Position numbers and translations under genes: made by a program. Below the pieces are notes generated by a model that saw only the letters and a program-made list of their open reading frames with translations, did not search any database and was not told the DNA's origin. From Pseudomonas sp. Irchel s3h17 (GTDB lineage: Bacteria; Pseudomonadota; Gammaproteobacteria; Pseudomonadales; Pseudomonadaceae), in the NCBI RefSeq assembly GCF_900187505.1, contig NZ_FYDL01000002.1, forward strand, positions 186,001 to 250,000: DNA of 64,000 bases, in the 5' to 3' direction. Shown here piece by piece: positions 16,728 to 25,135 of this stretch (position 1 is the stretch's first letter; each line of letters opens with the position of its first letter).

Positions 16728-17675
16728 ATGAGCACTGTGGCACTGACCCGAACACCCTCCGGCGGCTCACCGCTGCGCAGGTTCTCCAACCTGCTGTATC
16801 GCCGGCCGAACCTGTACCTCTCGATGTTGCTGGTGCCGCCCCTGCTGTGGTTCGGCGCAATCTATCTGGGATCGCTGCTGACCTTGCTGTGGCAGGGCTT
16901 CTACACCTTCGACGACTTCACCATGGAGGTCACGCCAGACCTGACCCTGGCGAACTTCACGGCACTGTTCCAGCCGTCCAATTTCGACATCATCCTGCGC
17001 ACCCTGAGCATGGCCATCGTGGTCTCGATCGCCAGCGCCATCGTCGCGTTCCCGATTGCCTATTACATGGCGCGCTACACCACTGGCAAGACCAAGGCGT
17101 TTTTCTACATCGCGGTGATGATGCCGATGTGGGCCAGCTACATCGTCAAGGCTTACGCCTGGACCTTGCTGCTGGCCAAAGGTGGCGTGGCCCAGTGGTT
17201 CGTTCAGTACCTGGGGCTGGAGCCGGTGCTGCAGTTCATCCTGGGCATTCCCGGTGTCGGCGGCAGCACCCTGTCGACCTCGCACCTTGGACGCTTCATG
17301 GTGTTCGTCTACATCTGGTTGCCGTTCATGATCCTGCCGATCCAGGCGTCACTGGAACGCTTGCCGCCGTCGTTGCTGCAAGCCTCCGCCGACCTTGGGG
17401 CCAAGCCGCGCCAGACCTTCATGCAGGTGATTCTGCCGCTGTCGATTCCCGGTATCGCCGCCGGCTCCATCTTCACCTTCTCCCTGACCCTGGGCGATTT
17501 CATCGTGCCGCAACTGGTGGGCCCGCCGGGCTACTTCGTCGGCAGCATGGTCTACGCCCAGCAGGGTGCGATCGGCAACATGCCAATGGCCGCGGCCTTC
17601 ACCCTGGTGCCCATCGTGCTGATTGCCATCTACCTGTCCATCGTCAAACGACTGGGGGCCTTCGATGCGCTCTGA
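16728..17675 (+). CDS. ydcU: ABC transporter permease YdcU
   Basis: A 315-residue inner-membrane permease of the PotB type with six hydrophobic segments. The EAA loop is seen in [28 protein letters not shown] placed the start at 16728, one base after the ydcT stop (TGAGATG); an in-frame ATG further upstream (16692) would overlap ydcT. The 3' end overlaps ydcV by 11 bases. It forms the channel together with YdcV for the substrate delivered by YdcS. Confidence 0.92.
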   Translation: MSTVALTRTPSGGSPLRRFSNLLYRRPNLYLSMLLVPPLLWFGAIYLGSLLTLLWQGFYTFDDFTMEVTPDLTLANFTALFQPSNFDIILRTLSMAIVVSIASAIVAFPIAYYMARYTTGKTKAFFYIAVMMPMWASYIVKAYAWTLLLAKGGVAQWFVQYLGLEPVLQFILGIPGVGGSTLSTSHLGRFMVFVYIWLPFMILPIQASLERLPPSLLQASADLGAKPRQTFMQVILPLSIPGIAAGSIFTFSLTLGDFIVPQLVGPPGYFVGSMVYAQQGAIGNMPMAAAFTLVPIVLIAIYLSIVKRLGAFDAL

Positions 17676-18489
17676 CTCTTCCTCCCAAGGTAAGGCCTCC
17701 TTAGGCTTGCGCATCGCCGCCTGGGGCGGGTTGGTGTTCCTGCACTTCCCGATCCTGATCATCTTCCTGTACGCCTTCAACACCGAAGACGCCGCGTTCA
17801 GCTTTCCGCCCAAGGGCTTCACCCTGAAGTGGATCGCCGTAACGTTCTCGCGGCCCGACGTGCTGGAAGCAATCAAGCTGTCGGCGCAGATCGCCTCGGT
17901 TGCCACGCTGATCGCCATGGTCCTCGGCACCCTGGCGTCGGCGGCGCTGTACCGCCGTGACTTCTTCGGCAAGCAAGGCATTTCGCTGATGCTGATCCTG
18001 CCGATTGCGCTGCCGGGGATCATCACCGGGATTGCCTTGCTGGCGACGTTCAAGACCTTGGGGATAGAACCGGGGATGTTCACCATCATCGTCGGTCACG
18101 CGACCTTCTGCGTGGTGATCGTCTACAACAACGTCATTGCCCGCCTGCGGCGTACGTCCCACAGCCTGATCGAAGCCTCGATGGACCTGGGCGCCGACGG
18201 TTGGCAGACCTTCCGCTACATCATCCTGCCGAACCTCGGCTCGGCGTTGCTGGCCGGCGGCATGCTGGCGTTTGCGTTGTCGTTCGATGAAATCATCGTC
18301 ACCACCTTCACCGCCGGCCACGAACGCACCTTGCCGCTGTGGCTGCTCAATCAACTGAGCCGCCCACGGGACGTACCGGTGACCAACGTGGTGGCGATGC
18401 TGGTGATGATCGTGACCATGCTGCCGATCCTCGGCGCCTATTACCTGACGCGTGGTGGCGAAAGCGTCGCGGGCAGTGGTGGTAAATAA
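17665..18489 (+). CDS. ydcV: ABC transporter permease YdcV
   Basis: A 274-residue inner-membrane permease of the PotC type. The start at 17665 ([16 protein letters not shown]) lies inside the ydcU 3' end. Hydrophobic segments begin with [21 protein letters not shown], and the EAA loop is in [25 protein letters not shown], followed by [13 protein letters not shown], a strong marker of PotC/YdcV proteins. A REP-like element separates it from the second aldehyde dehydrogenase. Confidence 0.92.
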   Translation: MRSDSSSQGKASLGLRIAAWGGLVFLHFPILIIFLYAFNTEDAAFSFPPKGFTLKWIAVTFSRPDVLEAIKLSAQIASVATLIAMVLGTLASAALYRRDFFGKQGISLMLILPIALPGIITGIALLATFKTLGIEPGMFTIIVGHATFCVVIVYNNVIARLRRTSHSLIEASMDLGADGWQTFRYIILPNLGSALLAGGMLAFALSFDEIIVTTFTAGHERTLPLWLLNQLSRPRDVPVTNVVAMLVMIVTMLPILGAYYLTRGGESVAGSGGK

Positions 18490-18523
18490 CTGACAACCCT
18501 TTCTTACGGTGGAAACGGTTTGG

Positions 18524-18636
18524 TGTAGGAGCAGCCGGTCGACGCTCGAGTGCTCGCGAAGGATGCAAGGGCACCGCGCTCATCCAGGCAGCCCTCGTCA
18601 TCGTTAACGTTCTTCGCGAGCAAGCTCGCTCCTACA
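18524..18636. repeat. Degenerate REP pair (GTAGGAGC family)
   Basis: The right arm (18612-18636) is an intact palindromic REP ending in AAGCTCGCTCCTACA. The left arm (18524-18561) starts TGTAGGAGC and ends GCTCGCGAAG but has diverged between. It lies in the ydcV-patD gap. Confidence 0.7.
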
Positions 18637-18683
18637 GGTCCCGGTTCCGACAGAAACATAAAAGCGCCAATGAGGACACGAAC

Positions 18684-20108
18684 ATGCAAACCAAACTCTT
18701 GATCAACGGCCAACTGGTCAATGGTGAAGGCGCCCCTCAAGCCGTCTTCAACCCGGCCCTGGGTCGTGTGCTGGTGGAAATCAACGAAGCCAGCGAAGCC
18801 CAGGTGGATGCCGCCGTGCGGGCCGCCGACGACGCGTTCGAAAGCTGGTCGCAGACCTCGCCCAAAGACCGTTCGCTGTTGTTGCTCAAACTGGCCGACG
18901 CGATTCAGGCCCACGGTGAGGAACTGGCGAAACTGGAGTCGGACAACTGCGGTAAACCCTACAGCGCGGCGCTCAATGACGAGATCCCGGCGATTGCCGA
19001 TGTGTTCCGTTTCTTTGCCGGGGCCAGCCGTTGCATGAGCGGCATGGCGGGTGGCGAATACCTGCCCGGTCACACCTCGATGATCCGTCGTGACCCGGTG
19101 GGTGTGATCGCCTCCATTGCTCCGTGGAACTACCCGCTGATGATGGTGGCCTGGAAAGTCGCCCCGGCCCTGGCGGCGGGTAACACCGTAGTGCTCAAGC
19201 CATCGGAACAAACGCCCCTGACCGCCCTGCGCCTGGCCGAGCTGGCATCGGAGATTTTCCCGGCCGGTGTACTCAACCTGGTATTCGGTCGCGGGCCTAC
19301 GGTTGGCAGCCCGCTGGTGACTCATCCGAAGGTGCGCATGGTGTCGCTTACCGGATCCATTGCCACTGGTTCGAACATCATTTCCAGCACCGCCGACAGC
19401 GTCAAGCGCATGCACATGGAACTGGGGGGCAAGGCGCCGGTGATCATCTTCGACGACGCCGACATCGACGCCGCCGTGGAAGGCATTCGTACCTTCGGTT
19501 TCTACAACGCCGGGCAAGACTGCACCGCCGCCTGCCGCATCTATGCCCAGGACGGTATCTACGACAGGTTTGTGGAGAAGCTCGGCGCTGCCGTCAGCAG
19601 CATCAAGTACGGCGTGCAGGATGATCCGGCCACCGAGCTGGGCCCGCTGATCACCGCCCAGCATCGCGACCGTGTCGCCGGGTTCGTCGAGCGGGCGATG
19701 GCCCAACCGCACATTCGCCTGATCACTGGCGGCAAGGTCGTGGAAGGCAACGGCTTCTTCTTCGAACCCACGGTGCTGGCCGACGCCCGGCAGGATGACG
19801 AGATCGTGCGTCGTGAAGTGTTTGGCCCCGTGGTGTCGGTGACCCGCTTCACCGATGAGGCCCAGGTACTGGGCTGGGCCAACGACTCGGACTACGGCCT
19901 GGCCTCGTCGGTGTGGACCGCCGATGTCGGTCGCGCCCATCGCCTCTCGGCCCGCTTGCAGTACGGCTGCACCTGGGTCAACACGCACTTCATGCTGGTC
20001 AGCGAAATGCCCCATGGCGGTCAGAAACTGTCCGGCTACGGCAAGGACATGTCCATGTACGGGCTGGAGGACTACACCACCGTCAGGCATGTGATGTTCA
20101 AGCACTAA
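18684..20108 (+). CDS. patD: Gamma-aminobutyraldehyde dehydrogenase (PatD/YdcW)
   Basis: A 474-residue aldehyde dehydrogenase, the YdcW/PatD length. The cofactor region [20 protein letters not shown], the Glu in [11 protein letters not shown], and catalytic Cys280 in [14 protein letters not shown] are present. The order ydcS-T-U-V-then this gene equals the E. coli ydcSTUVW operon, where YdcW oxidises 4-aminobutyraldehyde from putrescine to GABA. ATG 18684 has GAGGACACGAAC before it. This copy, rather than the one at 12727, best fits patD by position and length. Confidence 0.9.
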   Translation: MQTKLLINGQLVNGEGAPQAVFNPALGRVLVEINEASEAQVDAAVRAADDAFESWSQTSPKDRSLLLLKLADAIQAHGEELAKLESDNCGKPYSAALNDEIPAIADVFRFFAGASRCMSGMAGGEYLPGHTSMIRRDPVGVIASIAPWNYPLMMVAWKVAPALAAGNTVVLKPSEQTPLTALRLAELASEIFPAGVLNLVFGRGPTVGSPLVTHPKVRMVSLTGSIATGSNIISSTADSVKRMHMELGGKAPVIIFDDADIDAAVEGIRTFGFYNAGQDCTAACRIYAQDGIYDRFVEKLGAAVSSIKYGVQDDPATELGPLITAQHRDRVAGFVERAMAQPHIRLITGGKVVEGNGFFFEPTVLADARQDDEIVRREVFGPVVSVTRFTDEAQVLGWANDSDYGLASSVWTADVGRAHRLSARLQYGCTWVNTHFMLVSEMPHGGQKLSGYGKDMSMYGLEDYTTVRHVMFKH

Positions 20109-20110
20109 AA

Positions 20111-20180
20111 GCTTCGCGGGCAAGCCTGCTCCCACAAGGTCACCGCAGTCTCTGTGGGAGCGGCCTTGCGCGCGAAGGCG
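20111..20180. repeat. REPIN (GTGGGAGC family)
   Basis: The arms 20111-20136 (ending in TGCTCCCACA) and 20153-20180 (TGTGGGAGCGGCC...) are imperfect inverted copies with only 16 bases between. It lies just after the patD stop. The rest of the gap 20181-20334 holds the leader of the permease gene. Confidence 0.75.
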
Positions 20181-20334
20181 TCACCTCGGTTTCAAGGCAG
20201 AAACCGGCACCACGCACCACCAGGCTCCACACCAGAGAAATCAAAACAATAACCACCGATCCGGGTGAGGCCGTCATGGCCCCGCCACGGTTTCTGGCAT
20301 CCGAAATCTGCCGATTTTCCGGAGTATCAACACG

Positions 20335-21819
20335 ATGAGTGCACTACCCGAACTCAATGTCGCCGTCGCGGACAGCGATGCCGAGCAGCTACGCAAGCTG
20401 GGTTACACCTCAAATTTCAATCGCAGCATGAGCCTGTGGGAAAACTTCGCCCTGGGCTTCACTTACCTCTCGCCAGTCGTCGGGGTCTATACCCTGTTCG
20501 GCCTGTGCCTGGCCGCGGGTGGCCCGCCCATGTTCTGGGCCTACCTGCTGGTCGGTTGCGGCCAGTTGCTGGTGTGCCTGATCTTCGGTGAAGTGGTGTC
20601 GCAGTTCCCGATTTCCGGTGGCGTCTACCCCTGGGCACGTCGCCTGGTGGGCAAGCGCTGGGCGTGGATGGTCGGCTGGATCTACTCCATCGCCCTGTGT
20701 GTCACCATCGCCGCCGTTGCCGTCGGTGCCGGGCCCTACCTGGCGGCAATGATGGGATTTGAACCGAGCAACAACACCAACATCATCATTGCCCTGGTGC
20801 TGACGCTGTTCGCGACCCTGGTCAACCTCAGCGGCACCAAAGTACTGGCGCGGATCGCCATGTTCGGCTTCCTCTGCGAACTGGTCGGCGCGGTGATCGT
20901 CGGTGTCTACCTGTTGATCTTCGAACGCCATCAACCCCTGAGCGTGCTGTTCAACACCTTTGACATCAGCGTTGACGGCTCCTACCTGCCGGCCTTCCTC
21001 ACCGCATCCCTGGCCGGGATGTTCCTGTACTACGGTTTCGAGGCCTGTGGCGACGTGGCCGAAGAAACCCCGAACCCGAGCAAGCAGATTCCGGTGGCCA
21101 TGCGCATGACCATCTACATCGGCGGCATCGCCGCGATGTTTGCCTGCCTGGCGCTGATTCTGGCGGTACCGGACATGCAAGCCGTGATCAACGGCACCGA
21201 CAAGGACCCGGTGACCACCATCCTGAACAACGCCTTTGGCCCGGTGGGTTCGAAAGTGGTGATGGGCGTGGTGATGATTTCCTTCATCTCCTGCGTCATC
21301 AGCTTGCAAGCGGCTGCCAGCCGTCTGCTGTACTCCTACGCACGTGACGAAATGGTCATTGGCAGCGGCCTGCTCAAGCGCATTTCGCCTACGACCCAGG
21401 TTCCCGTGGCGGCCTTGTTCGTATCCGGTATCCTGCCGGCGCTGATCATCACCCTCGGCTTCTTCCTGCAGGATGCCGTCGCCACCATTGTCAGCTTCGC
21501 CGCCATCGGCATCTACCTGGCCTTCCAGATGATCGTACTCGCGGCCCTTTATGCCCGTGCCCGTGGCTGGAAACCCAGCGGCAAATTCACCCTGGGCGCA
21601 TGGGGCCTGCCAGTGAATATCGGCGCGCTGGTCTATGGTGTCGGGGCCATCGTCAACATGGCCTGGCCGCGCTCGCCGGATGCTGCGTGGTACATCAACT
21701 ATGCAATGGTGCTGAGCACGGCCATCGTCATTGGCCTGGGCCTGCTCTACATGTGGCTCGGCAAACCCTATGACCATGGCACCGCCCCAGCGGGCGACGC
21801 CTGGAAAGTCAGCCGGTAA
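20335..21819 (+). CDS. APC-superfamily amino acid/amine permease
   Basis: A 494-residue inner-membrane protein with about 12 hydrophobic segments. It starts with a soluble tail and SLWENFALGFTYLSPVVGVY, then FPISGGVYPWARRLVGKRWAWMVGW, which are APC superfamily hallmarks of the GABA-permease/BAT1-like subgroup. The second half carries YYGFEACGDVAEETPNPSKQIP, also typical. Given its place between an aminobutyraldehyde dehydrogenase and an amine-oxidising enzyme, GABA or a polyamine is a plausible substrate, but this is inference. Confidence 0.88.
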   Translation: MSALPELNVAVADSDAEQLRKLGYTSNFNRSMSLWENFALGFTYLSPVVGVYTLFGLCLAAGGPPMFWAYLLVGCGQLLVCLIFGEVVSQFPISGGVYPWARRLVGKRWAWMVGWIYSIALCVTIAAVAVGAGPYLAAMMGFEPSNNTNIIIALVLTLFATLVNLSGTKVLARIAMFGFLCELVGAVIVGVYLLIFERHQPLSVLFNTFDISVDGSYLPAFLTASLAGMFLYYGFEACGDVAEETPNPSKQIPVAMRMTIYIGGIAAMFACLALILAVPDMQAVINGTDKDPVTTILNNAFGPVGSKVVMGVVMISFISCVISLQAAASRLLYSYARDEMVIGSGLLKRISPTTQVPVAALFVSGILPALIITLGFFLQDAVATIVSFAAIGIYLAFQMIVLAALYARARGWKPSGKFTLGAWGLPVNIGALVYGVGAIVNMAWPRSPDAAWYINYAMVLSTAIVIGLGLLYMWLGKPYDHGTAPAGDAWKVSR

Positions 21820-21880
21820 CGACAACGCCCTGCCCCGTAGGAACGGGTCAGGGCGCCTGGAACACACACAAGGATTGAAT

Positions 21881-23743
21881 ATGGACATTACCCGCCGCGA
21901 CTTCCTCAACGGCGTCGCTATCACTATTGCCGCCGGCATGACCCCGTTGCACATTCTCCAGGCCGCGCCTGACGGGCGCTACTACCCACCCGCCCTCACC
22001 GGCCTGCGAGGCAGTCACGTTGGCTCGTTCGAACTGGCGCACCAGATGGGCTGGGAGAAAAAAGTCTTCGACACCGACAAACTGCCGATCAGCGAAGAGT
22101 ACGACCTGGTGGTGGTCGGTGGTGGCCTGAGCGGATTGTCAGCGGCCTGGTTCTACCGCGAGAAGCATCCGAAAGCACGCATCCTGATTCTGGAAAACCA
22201 CGACGACTTTGGCGGCCACGCCAAGCGCAACGAGTTCTCCGCCGGCGGTCGCATGATTCTCGGCTATGGCGGCAGCGAAGCCTTCCAGTCGCCAAACCAC
22301 CTGTACAGCAACGAAGTGAACGGCCTGCTGAAAAAGCTTGGTGTGGACATCAAGCGCTTCGAGACTGCCTTCGACCGCCAGTTCTACCCCGGCCTTGGTC
22401 TGTCGCGCGCGGTGTTCTTCGACAAGGAGAACTTCGGCGAAGACAAACTGGTCAGCGGAGACCCGACGCCGATGGTGGCCGACGACATCGCCCCGGACCA
22501 ACTGAACGCTCGCGCCATCGAAGACTTCATCAACGACTTCCCGCTATCGGCAGCGGATCGTACAGCCCTGATTGCCGTCCACAATGCCCCCAGGGACTAC
22601 CTGGCCGGCAAAACCACGGAACAGAAAACCGCGCATCTGGAAACCACCAGCTACCGCGACTTCCTGCTCAAGGATGTCGGACTCTCGGAACAGGCGGTGA
22701 AGTACTTCCAAAGCCGCACCAATGACTTCATGGCGCTGAGCATCGATGCCGTGGCCGCTTACGACGCCTACAACGTCGGCTTCCCAGGTTTTGGCGCCAT
22801 GAAACTTGCGCCCATCAGCGAAGAAGCCCAAGCGGAAATGGAAGAGCCCTACATCTACCACTTCCCCGACGGCAACGCCTCGCTGGCCCGCTTGCTGGTG
22901 CGCAGCCTGATCCCGGCCGTGGCACCCGGGAACACCATGGACGACATCGTCCTGGCCCCGTTCGACTACGCCAGGCTCGACCAGCCGAAAACCCCGGTAC
23001 GCATTCGCCTCAACAGCACCGTCGTCAGCGTACGCAATGTCGGCAATGCCGTGAACATTGGCTACAACCGCGGCGGGCAACTGAACCAGGTACGCGGCAA
23101 GCACTGCATCATGGCCTGCTACAACATGATGATTCCGTACCTGCTGCGCGATGTGTCGGCAGCGCAATCCCACGCGTTGAGCCAGAACGTGAAATTCCCG
23201 CTGGTGTACACCAAAGTGGTGATCCGCAACTGGCAATCGTTCCAGAAGCTGGGGATTCACGAAATCTACGCAGCGACCCAACCCTATAGCCGGATCAAAC
23301 TCGACTACCCGGTGAGCATGGGCGGCTACGATCATCCAAAGGACCCGACACAGCCGATCGGCCTGCACATGGTCTACGTGCCCACCAGCCCCAACAGTGG
23401 CATGAACGCCCGCGACCAGGCCCGTGCCGGTCGTGGCCGCCTGTATGGCCAATCCTTCGAGGTCCTCGAAGCGCAACTACGCGATCAGTTGCAACGCATG
23501 CTCGGCCCTGGCGGTTTCAACCACGAAACCGACATCCTCGAGATCACCGTCAACCGCTGGTCACACGGCTACGCGTACTTCTCCAACAGCCTGTACGACG
23601 ATTCCGACGAAAGCGAAAAACTGATGACCCTGGCGCGTCAGCCAGTAGGCAATGTCAGCATCGCCAACTCGGACGCCGCGTGGAGCGCCTATGCCCATGC
23701 CGCGATAGATGAGGCCTACAGGGCGGTAGGAGAAGTGGGCTAG
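21881..23743 (+). CDS. Tat-exported FAD-dependent oxidoreductase, possible spermidine dehydrogenase
   Basis: A 620-residue protein. The start is the ATG at 21881 with AAGGA before it. The N-terminus MDITRRDFLNGVAITIAAGM is a twin-arginine signal. The FAD-binding Rossmann motif is in YDLVVVGGGLSGLSAAWFY (about residue 69), followed by ILILENHDDFGGHAKRNEF, the usual second dinucleotide motif. The length and general plan fit the SpdH-type spermidine dehydrogenases of Pseudomonas (flavin amine oxidases that cleave spermidine to diaminopropane plus 4-aminobutyraldehyde); I recall this family from memory only. The adjacent aminobutyraldehyde dehydrogenases support it. Alternatively it is an uncharacterised NAD(P)/FAD oxidoreductase. 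Confidence 0.65.
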   Translation: MDITRRDFLNGVAITIAAGMTPLHILQAAPDGRYYPPALTGLRGSHVGSFELAHQMGWEKKVFDTDKLPISEEYDLVVVGGGLSGLSAAWFYREKHPKARILILENHDDFGGHAKRNEFSAGGRMILGYGGSEAFQSPNHLYSNEVNGLLKKLGVDIKRFETAFDRQFYPGLGLSRAVFFDKENFGEDKLVSGDPTPMVADDIAPDQLNARAIEDFINDFPLSAADRTALIAVHNAPRDYLAGKTTEQKTAHLETTSYRDFLLKDVGLSEQAVKYFQSRTNDFMALSIDAVAAYDAYNVGFPGFGAMKLAPISEEAQAEMEEPYIYHFPDGNASLARLLVRSLIPAVAPGNTMDDIVLAPFDYARLDQPKTPVRIRLNSTVVSVRNVGNAVNIGYNRGGQLNQVRGKHCIMACYNMMIPYLLRDVSAAQSHALSQNVKFPLVYTKVVIRNWQSFQKLGIHEIYAATQPYSRIKLDYPVSMGGYDHPKDPTQPIGLHMVYVPTSPNSGMNARDQARAGRGRLYGQSFEVLEAQLRDQLQRMLGPGGFNHETDILEITVNRWSHGYAYFSNSLYDDSDESEKLMTLARQPVGNVSIANSDAAWSAYAHAAIDEAYRAVGEVG

Positions 23744-23847
23744 TCATTGCCACCGATGGCGGGACAACTCATTTGGCAATACTTCGCTTGCTCCCTCCAG
23801 CCATTGCGCCGCTAAGGTTGTTCGGAACCGGTGCACACAACGATGTG

Positions 23848-23906
23848 TTGACTGAGGTCCTGGCAAAGTCTAGGTTGTATACGTCGTTTACAACGTATAC
23901 AACCTA
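23848..23906 (+). promoter_or_regulatory. Promoter and palindromic operator of the toxin-antitoxin pair
   Basis: A perfect 13-bp inverted repeat (TAGGTTGTATACG at 23871-23883 and its complement at 23894-23906) with a 10-base spacer lies 15 bases before the antitoxin ATG. A TTGACT at 23848 is 17 bases upstream of TAGGTT, so the left arm would cover the -10 region. This is the arrangement expected for autorepression by a ribbon-helix-helix antitoxin. Confidence 0.75.
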
Positions 23907-23920
23907 TCAGGAGCGCCACC

Positions 23921-24184
23921 ATGGCCTCACCCGTTTTGTCCTTTCGAGTCGAAGAGAGCCTTGCCCAGCAACTGGATCAGCTGGCCGCTACGACCGATCG
24001 CGACCGTCAATACCACCTCAAGCGTGCACTGGTGCGTTACGTGGAAGCCGAATCCTGGCATCTGCAAGCCATCAGCGAGGGCATTGCCGATGCCGATGCT
24101 GGCAAACTGACTGACCTGGACGCCGTGAAGGCTAAGTGGGCAACCCGTGCCGAGAGTCGCACTGACCGAGAAAGCCGAGAGTGA
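23921..24184 (+). CDS. Ribbon-helix-helix antitoxin (ParD/CopG-like)
   Basis: An 87-residue protein. The N-terminal VLSFRVEESLAQQLDQLAAT gives the DNA-binding strand and first helix of a ribbon-helix-helix fold, and RDRQYHLKRALVRYVEAES the second helix. The charged C-terminal tail (DAVKAKWATRAESRTDRESRE) would wrap the toxin. AGGAG precedes the ATG. The toxin gene begins inside its last 38 bases in the +1 frame, so translation is coupled. It presumably neutralises the toxin and represses the operon through the upstream inverted repeat. Confidence 0.9.
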   Translation: MASPVLSFRVEESLAQQLDQLAATTDRDRQYHLKRALVRYVEAESWHLQAISEGIADADAGKLTDLDAVKAKWATRAESRTDRESRE

Positions 24185-24437
24185 TCTGGACGCCATTCAT
24201 GAGCATTACCGTGGATTGATCGGCGCGAACGCCGCCAGCCATGTCGTGGCAAGTATCCTGGACACCTTTGATCAACTGGAACGGTTCCCCGGCTCCGGCC
24301 GAGCATCCCAGGTACCGGATGTGCGGGAGCTGGTGCTGAACCGGATCCCTTTCGTTGTGCCCTATCGGGTGACACAGGGCCAGGTACAGGTGCTTCGAAT
24401 TCTGCATCAGCGAAGCGAGCACACTCAGGCGTGGTGA
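24147..24437 (+). CDS. RelE/ParE-family toxin
   Basis: A 96-residue protein starting at GTG. The fold markers are the N-terminal PRVALTEKAESDLDAIHEHY, a middle FDQLERFPGSGRASQVPDVREL, and the terminal PFVVPYRVTQGQVQVLRILHQRSEH, which is the standard ParE/RelE ending. ParE toxins inhibit DNA gyrase and RelE relatives cut mRNA on the ribosome; sequence alone does not decide between them. It is complete and in frame, so the module looks intact. Confidence 0.9.
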   Translation: MPRVALTEKAESDLDAIHEHYRGLIGANAASHVVASILDTFDQLERFPGSGRASQVPDVRELVLNRIPFVVPYRVTQGQVQVLRILHQRSEHTQAW

Positions 24438-24501
24438 CATACAGGCAGCCCCTGGCGCGAGCGAACAACCTCATGCGCCGCGCCGGGACAGCGGGCACCT
24501 C

Positions 24502-24687
24502 TCAAAACCGCGAAACGCTACGCATCGCATCCATCAGGCAGCGCATGGCGATCCGGTCGCTCTCCGATAACTCGCGGTAATGCTCGACGAACTGCTGCTC
24601 CTCTGTACTGAGCCGGCGCGCTCTGCGCGAGAAGCTCACGCCTGAAATGATCCCCAGAAACCCGATGATGCCTTGCACTTTCGTCAT
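24502..24687 (-). CDS. Small hypothetical protein
   Basis: A 61-residue frame. I prefer the ATG at 24687 (MTKVQGIIGFLGIISG) because AGAGGG lies upstream; an earlier in-frame start at 24732 is weaker. The first 16 residues are hydrophobic, and the rest is charged and helical (STEEQQFVEHYRELSESDRIAM), a segment like the short C-terminal helices often seen in small Pseudomonas regulators. No function is recognised. It is convergent with the toxin gene. Confidence 0.6.
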   Translation of the reverse strand: MTKVQGIIGFLGIISGVSFSRRARRLSTEEQQFVEHYRELSESDRIAMRCLMDAMRSVSRF

Positions 24688-24732
24688 GGACGATGTCCCT
24701 CTGCAGGTGAAATGAAACTTCAGATACCTCAT

Positions 24733-25135
24733 CGCCCTACCCCACCGTCAGCAATACCGGCGCTTGCCTGAATACTGCTGAACGCTCACCCGCCCCAAGG
24801 GCAGAAGCCGGTGACGCCCCTAAGAATAGAAACAAAAAAACCGTCACGAGCATTTTTTAGAGTAATTAGTCAAAAAAATAAAAACGATCATTTCAAACAC
24901 GACACAGACGGACAGCACCGGCATAGTATTTTGCTGCACGCTAACGGTTGGCTCGTGGCCTGCGGGAATTTCAAGTGCAGCGCCCGTTAATCTTTTTGCG
25001 AGTTATTTCGAACTCTTTAACTTGCGGGGCATCCGTTTAAAATCCGAAGCGTTTGGCCGAAGGCTTGTCCGAACCTCCATTTCTGATCCGTAACGCAGCC
25101 GGGAACGCCGCGGGATCGCCCAAGAAGGTTGTCCT
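24733..25135. other. Intergenic region with AT-rich patch upstream of opgD
   Basis: No gene is seen in these 403 bases. A strikingly AT-rich stretch (about 24822-24900, with A-runs and T-runs) interrupts GC-rich surroundings. A weak promoter candidate, TTTAAC (25016) 16 bases before TAAAAT (25038-25043), lies about 90 bases ahead of opgD. Confidence 0.5.

Noticed and set aside
15899..16789. Minus-strand frame opposite ydcT
   Set aside because: It is antisense to an ATPase with all ABC motifs intact.
23773..24114. Plus-strand frame of 113 codons overlapping the antitoxin
   Set aside because: It runs through the palindromic operator and the antitoxin in another frame, has no ribosome-binding site, and has no recognisable motif.
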